Source: Ornithodoros turicata (taxonomy: Eukaryota; Arthropoda; Arachnida; Ixodida; Argasidae). Taken from it: 64,000 nt of DNA. Shown here piece by piece: positions 1 through 10,140 of this stretch. The position numbers were made by a program, and so were the translations under genes. Below the pieces are notes generated by a model. It saw only the letters and a list, made by a program, of their open reading frames with translations. It was not told the DNA's origin and did not search any database. Each line of letters begins with the position of its first letter. Position 1 is the stretch's first letter. The DNA lies in assembly GCF_037126465.1 (NCBI RefSeq), contig NC_088201.1, forward strand, positions 140,122,376 through 140,186,375, read 5' to 3'.

Positions 1-376
1 AGTGAACAGAGATATTCCATATAGCAGTTGTCACTCCCACTGAAACAATTAATTATGTCCATTGGAAAGAGGACTCCACCCAGGTCGGGTCCCTTCTGTC
101 TAAACTATACGAAAAGTACTAGTAAAGCGAAAAGAGGCATATTTCATTGACCACTGTTACCGAAAATCGGAGGATGCCATTGCGGCCTACCGGCGGTACC
201 CGTAGATTTCGTGGTTACCAGGGTCGTCATTTATCGATGGTGGTGGCGGTGATACTGCTGAAAATGCTCACCGCTGTCGGCCTCACAAAGGTGGGCAACG
301 TCACGGCTAACGTTCTTGAGGAATGTGCGTCCTGAGCTGCTTTCTAAGGTAACAGTGCGGACGTATGTGTGACAGC

Positions 377-768
377 GTCTGAAGAATATTATGTTCAGGA
401 AATGATAGCCACTGTCACCTCACTTCATCAAAAACACACGCAGGAGATCTACAACAACAACTATCTCGAGCGTCTTTTAACCACACGGAAAAGTGAGTAC
501 TGTTTCGTTATGGGGAACCTCTTACTGATTTTGTTTGGTCACAGCGCCGCGCTGTCCCGTATTCGAGTACGATCCCATCGCTGCCATGCTCATGGCCGTA
601 GAAAGAGAGCACAGAGCTAGAATAGAGAATCTCGGTGACGGATCCTTAGACATTTTCGACGGAAACGACGATAGAGTCAGTAGTCCTGCTTCTGTAATAG
701 GCGAAAGAGACCACGACGAAGCCCCAGATGGACATGACAATGCGTACAACTCTCATAATACCTATCCT
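377..768 (+). CDS. Possible spliced gene of unknown function (two exons)
   Basis: Two open segments join in phase. Exon 1 (about 377-492) follows a tgtgtgacag acceptor, reads SEEYYVQEMIATVTSLHQKH and stops at an A|GTGAGT donor, one base into a codon. Exon 2 begins at 545 after a T-rich tract ending tttggtcacag, and the first two bases complete that codon. It reads PVFEYDPIAAMLMAVERE and then an Asp/Glu- and Ser/Thr-rich stretch, with a CCT|GTGAGG donor at 769. Codon phase matches across the junction, which supports a real intron of 52 bp. I do not recognise the family. No start ATG or terminal exon is secure; the T-rich tract before 935 looks like another acceptor but leads quickly to a stop. 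It could also be part of a transposon gene. Confidence 0.3.
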
Positions 769-1019
769 GTGAGGCCGACAACGTCGAGCCCTTTCACCAC
801 CACCACCACACCAATACCTAGACACCAAGCCAGCGAAGGGCATCTTAACATGATCGATGCGGTAGGGCTAGCGTGTTACGAACGGTGGCTCCTACGATTT
901 CGTGCGCTGTTCTTTTTTTTTTTTCATATTGCAGCACAAAGTTTAAATCGTACGATACTAGTTCCCTACGGAAGCCAAGTGCTCAGGTGATGGCAGACAA
1001 AACAAAAACACTTCGCACA

Positions 1020-1640
1020 CGACGTGGCACGCGGAGCACAGCGGAAGCGGAAGCGACTTGCATTGGATTGGATACAATTGCGCAGAACGAGCCTGGTCTT
1101 CACACGTGGAAAGGCTGTGGCCGAATCCAAAATATCGATCATGGCGCCTCCCAGACTTTTACACGACACACTACACTTTTTACACACTAAAAGGGGTACA
1201 CTCACTGTTTTCTGCAAATCACGGAACGGAGCCATATCATTCTGCACAATAACAGTTGGTTCTCGGTGTGTTGTGCTGTGCAGCCTTGTTTTTAGCGTGC
1301 ACACCACAAAAAGCCATGAGAACCGGGTAAGCCAAAGTTCTGTACAAATAAATTATGTCATTCACATTTGAGTTCTCCTTTTGTAACGGGTATCCGTGGA
1401 AGACGACGGGATGTTCGAGAGGAGTCGGCATGACGAAGCAAGCAGGATGCGTGCTTGGTTCCGACCCGGGCACAGCGGTGTGTTACGCACACGTGCGATC
1501 AGGCGTTCACGCTAAAGAGTACCGCCTTACAACAGCATGGAAACAACAAAATCAAAAGCACCGCTTAACATTCCTTCGCATCCAGCAATCAAAAACCTGC
1601 TTATCTGCACATACGCGGCGTCTCTTGTTCATTTTCCTCC
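1020..1640. other. No supported gene
   Basis: Several overlapping open frames on both strands, none with a recognisable domain or consistent splice sites. The open frame across 1355-1640 is only the flank into which the LINE fragment at 1641 inserted; only its last third is element-derived. Confidence 0.5.
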
Positions 1641-2064
1641 GTCAAGATGCTGCATTAATCCACCGAATGCGACTCGATGTGGCCTTTACAGCTCAGTGGC
1701 GTTACCGCTTGAGACAAGTTGACTCTCCCACCTGCTACCACTGTGGTGCGCTTGAGCATCTGGGGCACATTCTACTTAATTGCCCCCACTACCAACCTTC
1801 CCGAACTGCACTCTCCGAGTCTCTTAGTGAGCTGGACTCTCGCCATTTCTCCCTATCGAAATTGCTTGGTGCCTGGCCCAATCCAGCCCACCAACGGTCT
1901 GCGCTCAAAGCTCTTTTGACATTTCTGTACACCATCGGACTCTGATCGTTTTTGTGAAGGGGCTCATTATTTTATTCCCCACATCCCCACCACAAATGGA
2001 GTAGAGCATCGCCTCTGGCGATGAACCTCCCCACTCTTCATCTCAAAATAAAGTTCTTGTTGTT
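1641..2064 (+). mobile_element. 5'-truncated RNase H-type non-LTR retrotransposon (3' end)
   Basis: The open frame to 1945 encodes the very C terminus of the ORF2 polyprotein: QDAALIHRMRLDVAFTAQWR followed by a zinc-binding signature CYHCG...HLGHILLNCPHY, as seen after the RNase H domain in I/LOA/R1-type LINEs. It is followed by a short 3' UTR, AATAAA, and a short (TTG)n tail. The same protein segment recurs at 31997-32669 (minus) and 39868-40494 (plus). Upstream ORF2 is absent, so this is a 5'-truncated insertion. TTCCTCC occurs at both edges and may be the target duplication, but it is short. Confidence 0.8.
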
Positions 2065-2254
2065 CCTCCTTTTCTGCAGCCACTGTGCGGCGACTGGCGA
2101 GTGATATGCCCTCATCACGCCGCTGTTTTGCGGTCGACTTAATGGGTCGCTGAAATATGGGCAACTAAACCTCAATTTTCAGACAACTTTTCTGACCGTA
2201 ACCACGGTACTACGAATCATATTTCGGTAACGAATACAATACTCCAAATACGTA

Positions 2255-2795
2255 CAAGTCTGCCGTCACGAAAGCGTTTCGCTTCTTTGTACTCTTGGAG
2301 CGGGTTGAGTGGAGGCTCCTGAGGGATGTTTGGCAGTGGTAGTTCAGTGGGACTGCCTGCCTGGCTCTAGTTGATCCTGCTGTTCGTTTTTAGGGCAAGG
2401 GCAACACTATTTTTTAAATGTGATATGGGCAAGCTTTCACTTGTCCCATCCTACAGTTGGCAATACGTGGCCTGGGTCCTTCAGTAGGACGGGCATAGCA
2501 TCTGTTCTTTGCTTTCTGTTCTGTGCGTTGTTGTTTTTGTAATGCTATGCAACATGGATCAATAAGAATATCAGAAGAAATGAAAAGGCAAAGAGAACAG
2601 AGAAGTAATATCAGTGGTGTATATTAAACCGGTTGATGCTTTATTATTACACGGGCTTCTGGTTTGCGTTATCACGAAAATATTGGCACAATATGGGCAA
2701 AATGGGCTTGCCAATATGGGCAGCCCATATTGGTTCAATATGGAGCCTGGTTGCAGTCCCCATATTGGTTCCATATTGACAGCCCATATTGTAGC
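2255..2795 (+). mobile_element. Right-end fragment of the CCCATATTGG repeat family
   Basis: This stretch aligns by eye with 49190-49738: shared blocks include the region around CTTGGAGCGGGT, GCTTTATTATTACACGGGCT and AATATGGAGCCTGGTTGCA. From 2675 to 2795 it holds an array of alternating CCCATATTGG and CCAATATGGG motifs. The terminal GTGCTGCTTGGG seen in the 49-kb copy is missing here, so the extreme end is lost. No coding sequence. Confidence 0.65.
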
Positions 2796-3717
2796 ATAAC
2801 TGAACTGTAATTGTTCATCTTTTAAGCTCACAGCGTGCAGCGACATTGCTACAAAATTCAATGCAACACTTGTCCATCGCTACTATATAATATCTATGCC
2901 GACCTACCAACACGATCTACGTGATCAACGATGGCAGCTGAATTGTTTGTCCCAGTTGTGGCGACGTCTCACTGCAGAATGGTCGGCTCCGGTCACCTGA
3001 TCTATATTACGTGCACTAGGTGTCGCCACTTCCACTGCAGTTTAGTGATTCGGAAACAAACGGCTGTGCTCCCGCTTTAGTTTTCCTCTCTCCTTGACTC
3101 TGTCCAACTCTCCCTCCGTCTCTTTCAATCACGCTACGTTTTCGCGCATGGTGGCACAGCGGGTGGTCAGTTGCCCTCCGGTTCTGAGGTATCATCCTGG
3201 AGCGTGCTTTTCTTCCTCTGTCATCATTTCGCTTGATAAACTCGCTTGTCTGAACGCGGCGTGAAAGGCGGCGTATGGCGATAGCTGCGTGCAAGGCGCT
3301 TCCTGATACAAACACATATATAAAAAAAACTGACCTATGAGTGGTAAACAAGCAAGCGCCAGACTCGCTTATCTCCTTTCCGAATCGGCCAGTGTCGAAC
3401 AATGGGTTTTCTGCGCTATCTTTCCGCTCTAGCTTTTGTCGTTTCCAGTGAAGCGGATAATTTGGAGCGCTACTATCGGAGTCTCATTGTGTCAAACAGT
3501 GCGAGCAATAATTGCCTAAAGAGAACGTCTGCACGATTGCCTCTCGTGCTGTACAAAAGGGAAACATAACAAGGCATACAAAGTGAACATTGCGTCTCAC
3601 CGACTGCTCTGATACTGCATCAGGTAAGAAGTACAGGCCCAGTTTTACCGCTGCTGATTGTAATTCGTCCTGTGGCGCGTAGATCACGTCCATCCCATGT
3701 CGTCTTTCGTCTTGGTA
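2796..3717. other. No supported gene
   Basis: Short open frames only. I see no domain, no consistent exon pair and no repeat beyond short low-complexity tracts. Confidence 0.4.
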
Positions 3718-3939
3718 CGTGTTTCTCTTGTCTGGACACACTGACAGCCCCGCAACGAACGCGCAGCGGCATCCGCTGCTTCTTCACTCCATTTAACGCA
3801 GCCAGCGAACAATTTGCATCGTGACGCCACAGTTTGTCATGCCGCGCGAAGTTCGTTGCGTCGGGCCGCACGAAGAAGCAGCGGATGCCGCTGCACGCTC
3901 GTCGCCTGCATGTCAGTCCGTCCAGACAAGAGAAACACG
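3718..3939. mobile_element. MITE with about 67-bp inverted terminal repeats
   Basis: The left arm (3718-3784, starting CGTGTTTCTCTTGTCTGG) and right arm (3873-3939, ending CCAGACAAGAGAAACACG) are inverted copies that include the 20-mer AGCGGCATCCGCTGCTTCTT. The 88-bp loop has no coding potential. This is the layout of a non-autonomous snap-back DNA element; the superfamily cannot be assigned because no clear target duplication is visible. Confidence 0.65.
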
Positions 3940-5049
3940 TTGTGGTCATAGATGAAACGAACAAGCAAGCTTTCGAGACTATTATTCATGCTTTCTAGTA
4001 ATCAAACTACGCTATGAAAGTGTTATAACCTTCATTACAAACACCTAACCTTCATTACAAACGATTTTTAGTCTTTTTGGTGCCGTCATAACATTTACGT
4101 GCCTATTTCGTGGAACGCGCGCGGAGGTAGTGCGTGGTCTGGCTACACTGTGCGTGGAGGCAGTCGTGGGAGAAAGCGCCCCTGCCCAGATTGATATGGG
4201 GGTCCTCTTCTTCGTTCTGGGGGCGCCTTCATGTAACCTGTCCTTTACTAGTAATTGCGTTGCTTGTAACCAGTTACTCTTTGGAGTAGTTTTTCAAGTA
4301 ATCAGCTATTTTTCTGAGTAATCGATTACTCAGTAATTGATTCCTTTCCCCGCAGAGATCAACTTATCTTTCAGATGATCTGCCGCGAATCAAGACCGTC
4401 GTGATGTCAGCCTTTTTTTTTTTTGGATCGTTCTACTATAACAAGCGGAAGTCAGTGTAATAACGTTCTGGAATATAAGGATCTCTCTCCCTACACCAGT
4501 GTTGTGGTACCTGAAACTTTGGAGGTTTGAAGAAGTTCCACGCAATGCTCTTCCACGATCGGGTGAACGTCTTTCCGGGCGACAAATGGAGTAGCCGTGC
4601 ACTTGTCCTACGCGCTTTTGTTTTTCGTGTTATTTCAGCCGTTACGCTGTTGAACTTTCTTTTTTTTTTTTTTTTTTCTGAGGCACACAAAGACGGGTGT
4701 GCCTCTTGAGTAACAGGTACAAGACTGCCCCAACACAAATTTTCCGACCTCCCTACAGCGACACCAACAAACTTCGGCTTCCCTTCCCCTACCGAGCGCT
4801 GTCTTAGCACACGAATGTAACTGTGCTTCCTGTTTGACAAGTGCGTTATCTATGTTCACTTGACAAAGAACGGTTATCCGTTAGAAATACGGTGCTTGTG
4901 TATTTTCATTCGTTCTAGACTGAATGAAATAATTCAAAACATTCTACTTATGAAGTTTCCTTTGGTGGTGCTCTGTGCGAGCCCATTTCTTCTGTGGGAC
5001 ATTGGTATACATATATATAGAAGTGGAAGGAAAAAGACGTGGACAAGAG
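3940..5049. other. No supported gene; partial GTAATCGATTACT repeat
   Basis: Around 4245-4345 the sequence contains TGAGTAATCGATTACTCAG and related GTAAT motifs, resembling one end of the MITE at 35796-36105. Poly-T tracts lie near 4410 and 4660. Open frames here are short and unrecognised. Confidence 0.4.
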
Positions 5050-5770
5050 ATTTTAGGGAAGTTAAGAACACTATTTAACAGAGGGACACTAAAACACCAT
5101 ATTTAAAGTTGAATTGACAATGGCCGACGTTTCGACAGTGGCAATGTCTTCGTCAGGACAAAAGAGGAACAGTGGTCACCCCATATTGCTTAAATATGTG
5201 TTGTAACTGACGTCAAAATCGGTACACGCCACGAGGCGGACGTTGGTGAGTCAGATATGGTAATGTTCCAGAAGTTCAAGTCCGGGGGGGAGTCATTCTC
5301 CTTGGGACCCTCTTCGTTTTATGTTCCAGGGCAGTGTGAGAGCTGTTTGCCTTAGTTGAAACCGAAAAAAAACAAGGGATTATTCAACTTAGCGGCCAGA
5401 TCTCTTACTGTTGAAAGTGGGCCGGGATCTTAATAGTTGACAGCTTATCCGAATCTTAAATGGAATTAGGTTCGCGTTGCACCCAGATTCAAACTGAGCG
5501 ACAATTTGACTGAATAATGAAAAAGTGACATTACTGATTGAATGCCCTGGTTGTTTGAAATGGCGAAGGGCCGGGATAGTTGCTTTTTCTGCAACGTCAG
5601 ACTGGTGCATATGTAACAGATGGCACAGTGTTCCAACATGCCCAATCTAAGGGAACGTAGCAACGGGCTATGGGTATGTTTGACCAATTCGGTATTGCAT
5701 AAGGCAGGAATCAGGGATTTGCCTTGCAATCATGACAATCGTATAATTGGTATTTTTTATTGTATTGAGC
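5050..5770 (-). mobile_element. Decayed Penelope-like element (GIY-YIG end)
   Basis: On the minus strand a frame around 5390-5610 reads ALRHFKQPGHSISNVTFSL. It resembles the (V/A)xHFNxPGHSxxD stretch in the GIY-YIG endonuclease region of Penelope-like retroelements. An IGQT-containing segment lies upstream in another frame. The downstream end reads DEDIATVETSAIVNS, followed by a stop, and I recall similar ETSAIVNS-type 3' ends in this class. The frame is broken several times. The family call rests on motif memory only. The catalytic reverse transcriptase is not here; the RT remnant at 6775-7425 looks LINE-like rather than Penelope-like. Confidence 0.5.
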
Positions 5771-5855
5771 CACTTGAAGAGGAAGTAGTAGTGTTTTGTA
5801 GGGGATTCCATATAGGGTCACAGCAAGCTAGACGAGACTGGATAAATGCATTATA

Positions 5856-6758
5856 CAGTCGACCCCCGTTTTTCCGGACTTCATTTATCCGGATCCCGCG
5901 GTATCCGGACAAAGGCACGGGAACGGATTTTCCTCCATGTATTTTGTTCTCGTTTATCCGGACTTCAGCTTCCGGACTCGGACAAGAATCACAGGGAACG
6001 AAAGTCGAAAATTCTTGTAATCCAGCTTCAGTTATCCGGACTACCGTGAGTAAGAGGAGACACTGACCCCGCTTAGTCACCCTTTTCGCTGTGTCGGGGT
6101 TATTCCCGTCACACATTAGGGACCTACATTCCTCCGTAGGGGAGACAACCGTGCACGATGACCCCCTTTTCTATTTGTATGCGTTGGGTCACGTTGACCA
6201 GTCGAGTCATTTGGAAATATCTCGAGCAACTGTCCGGTTCTAGAGGGGAAAACTCCAACCCGAGGGCCTGCTGCTTACGGCCCGTTGGCCGATGAAGACA
6301 TTCCCCTAGGTGAGCTGCGATCCCTGATGCACAGGCTCACCGTGACTGCCGTAGGTGATGCTGCGGTTACTGACTACGTTGACGTTGATAAGGATGATGA
6401 CGCGTGCGCAGCTATGACTGATGACGGTGTGATTGCTACTGTTGCCTCCGATGATGTGCAGCAAGACGGTGTCGATGACGCCAGTGAGAAACAAGGCTCC
6501 GACATTGACACTTTGCGTCCGCACTGACATTCTTCGAGCAGCGCAACGGCGTGGCTCAACTCTATGCAATTAGCAAAAGTTTGCAGGAATCGAGTGCCTA
6601 CACTACTATGTAACAGCTGTCATTGACAAGATTTCTGTGTTTTAATTAAACCTTGCTCTGTAGGACGTTTCTATTCGGTCGTTTCATTTATCCGGATGCC
6701 CCGGTATCCGGACGATTTCGCCGGGAACGGCACCGTCCGCAAAAACGGGGGTCGACTG
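5856..6758 (+). mobile_element. Tigger/pogo-type DNA transposon, internally deleted
   Basis: Inverted termini CAGTCGACCCCCGTTTTTCC (left, from 5856) and GCAAAAACGGGGGTCGACTG (right, to 6758) are flanked by a TA duplication on each side, the signature of the Tc1/mariner-pogo group. Subterminal copies of TATCCGGAC recur inside both ends. At about 900 bp it is roughly half an autonomous Tigger. Only the transposase C terminus remains (see 6270-6613), so it is a non-autonomous derivative. Confidence 0.85.
6270..6613 (+). pseudogene. C-terminal remnant of Tigger-type transposase
   Basis: The frame from about 6285 reads LADEDIPLGELRSLMHRLTV, then a long acidic stretch rich in Asp and Val, ending at a TGA near 6526. 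A neighbouring frame continues past it as TFFEQRNGVAQLYAISKSLQ to a TAA at about 6611. These features fit the acidic, non-catalytic tail of pogo/Tigger transposases, where a short helix follows the DDE domain. The HTH and DDE domains are missing, one frameshift separates the two parts, and the whole lies inside the TA-flanked element. Non-functional as a transposase. Confidence 0.6.
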
Positions 6759-6774
6759 TATATGGTTAGCAATG

Positions 6775-7425
6775 ACTTTAGTTGTAGGTGAGTGCGGAGT
6801 GTAAAAAGTACGTTAGTGGTTCGATATATGCTTTTGCAAAAGAAAAAGAAAGTACGTGGTTACGCCATGAGAGGTCGATGGTGATGCCGTGACATTTTGT
6901 GTGGTATACACGTTCTAGAGTGGTGTTAAGAAATTGCAGGTGTAGGTTGTCTGCAGTTAGTTGTTTATTTCTTTTCTGTTGGAATGATATGTAAGTCATT
7001 CGTTTAGATTGGCTAAAAGTTTGTTTCCTTCTAGTCATATTCACAGTTGTTGCAGGGCGTTTTTTGCTGCTCTGTATATACTTCGCTAGTGGATGGGCCA
7101 CTGATAGATAGTGTAGTGTCGTCGGCATATAAGATCGTTTTACATGTGCGTTGTGTCGGTAGGTCGTTAATAAAGGTGAGGAACAGATATTGTGCTAATA
7201 GTGAACCCTGCAGGACGCTAAGTTTATTGTCCTGATATCAGAAATAGGCTGTTCCAGGAAAACGTACTGGCGTCTGTTAGTCAAATAGCTTTGAAGTAGA
7301 GCGAGTGGTAAATCACGTATTCCATAATTTTCTAATTTATTCGAGACGAGATTGCGGTCACTTAGATCAAATGTTGTGATGTTATATCCCTCACATATCC
7401 TTACCGCCAAATATTGTTTTCTACT
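6775..7425 (-). pseudogene. Decayed non-LTR reverse transcriptase fragment
   Basis: Reading the minus strand, one frame (7410 to about 7200) gives LENYGIRDLPLALLQSYLTN followed by RRQYVF, matching the palm segment of CR1/L2-type RTs that precedes the catalytic box. A second frame gives TILYADDTTLSISG with the YADD catalytic motif near 7115. A third gives HTKCHGITIDLSWRNHV, the thumb 'LGV.ID..LSW..H' motif. The order is correct, but at least two frameshifts separate them and no endonuclease is present. Its downstream end abuts the Tigger element at 6758. Confidence 0.65.
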
Positions 7426-7704
7426 CTAAACCAGTGAACTCAGAGGGCTATATTTTGTAAATACCTAGCTAGATCAATAATTAAATTTAATGAGAGCTTA
7501 CTGTTACAGCGACAGCTATTAAGGTTCAATTTCGTGAAGACCTTGTCCCGAACGTCGCATCGCCGAAAACCCTTCTCTCCCTTTGCGCGAGATAAATTGA
7601 AGAAATGAGGAAAAGGTGCGCGACGCGGATTGGTCGGTTGGGAGAGCCACGTTGATGTGACCGTCGCGTCACTTGCCACCGAGAAAAAGCAGCGGCGTGC
7701 CTGG

Positions 7705-8739
7705 CAGTGTTGCCACACCTACAGATTTATCATGAGATCTACCTACTTTTTGAAAAATCTCCAGATCTACAGAGATCTCTTGCAATCTCATGATTTTTTC
7801 CTCCAACGAATGGATCACTTAGTGTTTCGCATCAGTTCACAAAACGACCACGATGAAAAATGTAATCAAAACGCGGGAGTGAGTGTTTTACCGACTATTT
7901 TTTAGGATATTTTCCGGGGTTAATTTGATGAAAACGAATAAAAGAAACAGCTCTCAACGACCACCATAACTGGCCTCCTGCACACGAAACGCATGCTGTT
8001 GGGTCAAGCTGCTTCGCCTTCGCCGTTGACAAGGATTTGATCCGTCGATAACAAAACTGACGGGACTCGCCGCAGGAAAAAGACGTCTACGGCAACTGAA
8101 CCATTGGGGAGCCTCAACGCAAAATTAGTTTCCTTGAGTGTTTGTGTGCGCGTTACCAGTTTGCCTCGCAGACTTGACTTGACTGGCTTTGAAGTGAAAC
8201 CACAAAATTTTTAGTTCACGTCACGCATGTACGCTTTCATTATGTCTGTGGAAATAATATATCGAGCTGTATTGTTTTTTGTGGTCTATTATGATCCTCG
8301 CTCACTGTGATGGTGGAACGAGCGATAGAAATGTTTCTACTACACGCGATGCGTTAATCATGTACTGGAGCGGCATAGCTGATGTGAATACACGTGTCAA
8401 AGTATTAAAGTCTACGTGCAGTGACACTTTTTTTATTGTGATTGTAGCGGACACCTAAGTCTGCTACAATCATAAAAAACGGGAAATAGCAAACCGAAAC
8501 CGAAAGTTCCAACGCGTAATACTAGAGCGCCGCAGCAATAAATTCCGGCTGTGGTCTTCAGCAGTGGAACAAAATAAGCCCTTGCTCTTCCACTAATTTA
8601 GAGACACAGGCAGATATTCCAGATTTGAAGGCAAAACGTTCAAGAAACTGAGTTTTGAGTGGCTACAGATGTTTAGCTCGATCTACAGATTTTTCGGACT
8701 CGGATCTACAGATATTTTTTTTTACGTGTGGTAACACTG
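7705..8739. mobile_element. hAT-like non-autonomous DNA element
   Basis: Left end CAGTGTTGCCACAC and right end GTGTGGTAACACTG are imperfect inverted repeats (one mismatch in 14). The flanking octamers GTGCCTGG (7697-7704) and GTGCCTGC (8740-8747) match at 7 of 8 positions, as expected for an aged hAT target duplication. Both subterminal zones carry ATCTACAGAT(T/A)TTT motifs. An internal hairpin lies near 8432-8480. No transposase frame is present. Confidence 0.65.
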
Positions 8740-8747
8740 GTGCCTGC

Positions 8748-10056
8748 CCACATATCATGAAATGTATATAGTTGCGCTGCGCGCGTACCACCCTCTCATC
8801 GCCCACAGCAGCAGCGGGGACGACATTGCGTGTGTATGTGCCTATGTGGAGATGAACAGCGGCAGTATGGGCCGTCCTAGGAAGTGTACGTAGAGAAGAT
8901 GATTTTGCTGCGGGCTACAATCGATAGGGCGAACCATGTATGTAGCGACACGTGAGCTCAAATAAACAACTTTGTCACTGTCGTTGCTGTGATGCCCCCG
9001 TAGCTAGGCAACATGTCTGCCTCTTTTTACGTATTAGACTTCCAAAACGCTGCTGCACGCAGGCACAAATAGGCGATACTTCTTTTTCACCACATACATC
9101 AATCACGACAATTCCTTAGTCAGGTCAAGCCAACAGTCCGAGGCATTTCTCAGTAAGGTATGAACTTTGTCAAGCAACGCGTTCGTGAGGTAGTTCACGT
9201 CAACCAAAAAGTGTCTCGTTTAGCCTCACCTTACCCGTTGTAGCAGGGAGGAGGGTGAAGAGAACGTCTCCTAACAAGTGTATGGGGTGACGCGACTGTC
9301 ACGTCTTTTGTTGGAGAGTAGAGGTAGTACCCCAACGGAGTGGACAGGACACTCGCGAGAGGTCTTTGTTAGTCATGAAAAGATTTGCCACCTTTCAACA
9401 CCAAAAGTACTCGTTGAGTGGGTGCGACCGAACGACAGACGAGGTAACAGTGTGCGAGGGCAGTACGGTGAGGTGGAAAATAGGAGATGGCGTCACAGAA
9501 GCGTATCAAGAAAGAATATTGATTGCTATGTTTAAGTTGTTAGTGTTACAGTGTGCTAGAAAATATGACTTGGAACGAACAAAAGGTCTACAACACGCAA
9601 CGTATTTTCAGGATATTTCTCCTGGGAACACGATGTGCGGAAAAAATACTAGCATATCGCTGCCAGTATTGCCATTCGACAGGCAGCCGGCGTGAACAAG
9701 AAATGATCCGCAGTTGTTAAATATTGGCATGGTGGCAAACTTCTTCAAGGAGCGTATTCTGCATTAAAAGGGGTTGCAATTCTTTCAAGAACCAAGAACT
9801 GTGCAGACGGATATATTGAAAGCATGCGATTCATTAGTAGTATTTCAGTTCATTTTACTGTTTATATTGGACTTTTTCACACACAAAACAAAAAAAATTT
9901 ACTGGTCTGATATTCTCAATTTGTCGTCCAAATTTTACCGACAAAGTCGCACCAATCATCGGCAAATATACGGCGAAGTGACATACCGTTGAGCGCACAC
10001 ATTTGTGCAGAATGCTCGCTCAATGTCATTCTGCGCACTGTACAAAAAGAAACGAG
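8748..10056. other. No supported gene
   Basis: An open frame at 9278-9535 and another at 9366-9695 have no recognised motif. I see no splice-consistent exon set and no repeat structure here. Confidence 0.4.
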
Positions 10057-10064
10057 TATTATAC
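10057..10064 (+). promoter_or_regulatory. Possible TATA-like element of the secreted-protein gene
   Basis: TATTATAC lies about 80 bp before the ATG at 10141 and is the only TATA-like string in the immediate upstream region. Assignment is tentative; no transcription start is visible. Confidence 0.2.
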
Positions 10065-10140
10065 ACTCCACAATCTAGCGGTATGTGTGCATAATTGCGT
10101 CTTACCTCCCTTCCTCTTGCACTAACCCAGCCATACGAAG

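Noticed and set aside
1355..1640. N-terminal part of the 196-codon open frame
   Set aside because: It is non-element flank fused by chance to the LINE segment; similarity begins only at about 1641.
9278..9695. Two overlapping unrecognised open frames
   Set aside because: No conserved motif; overlapping frames in this AT-balanced sequence are expected by chance.
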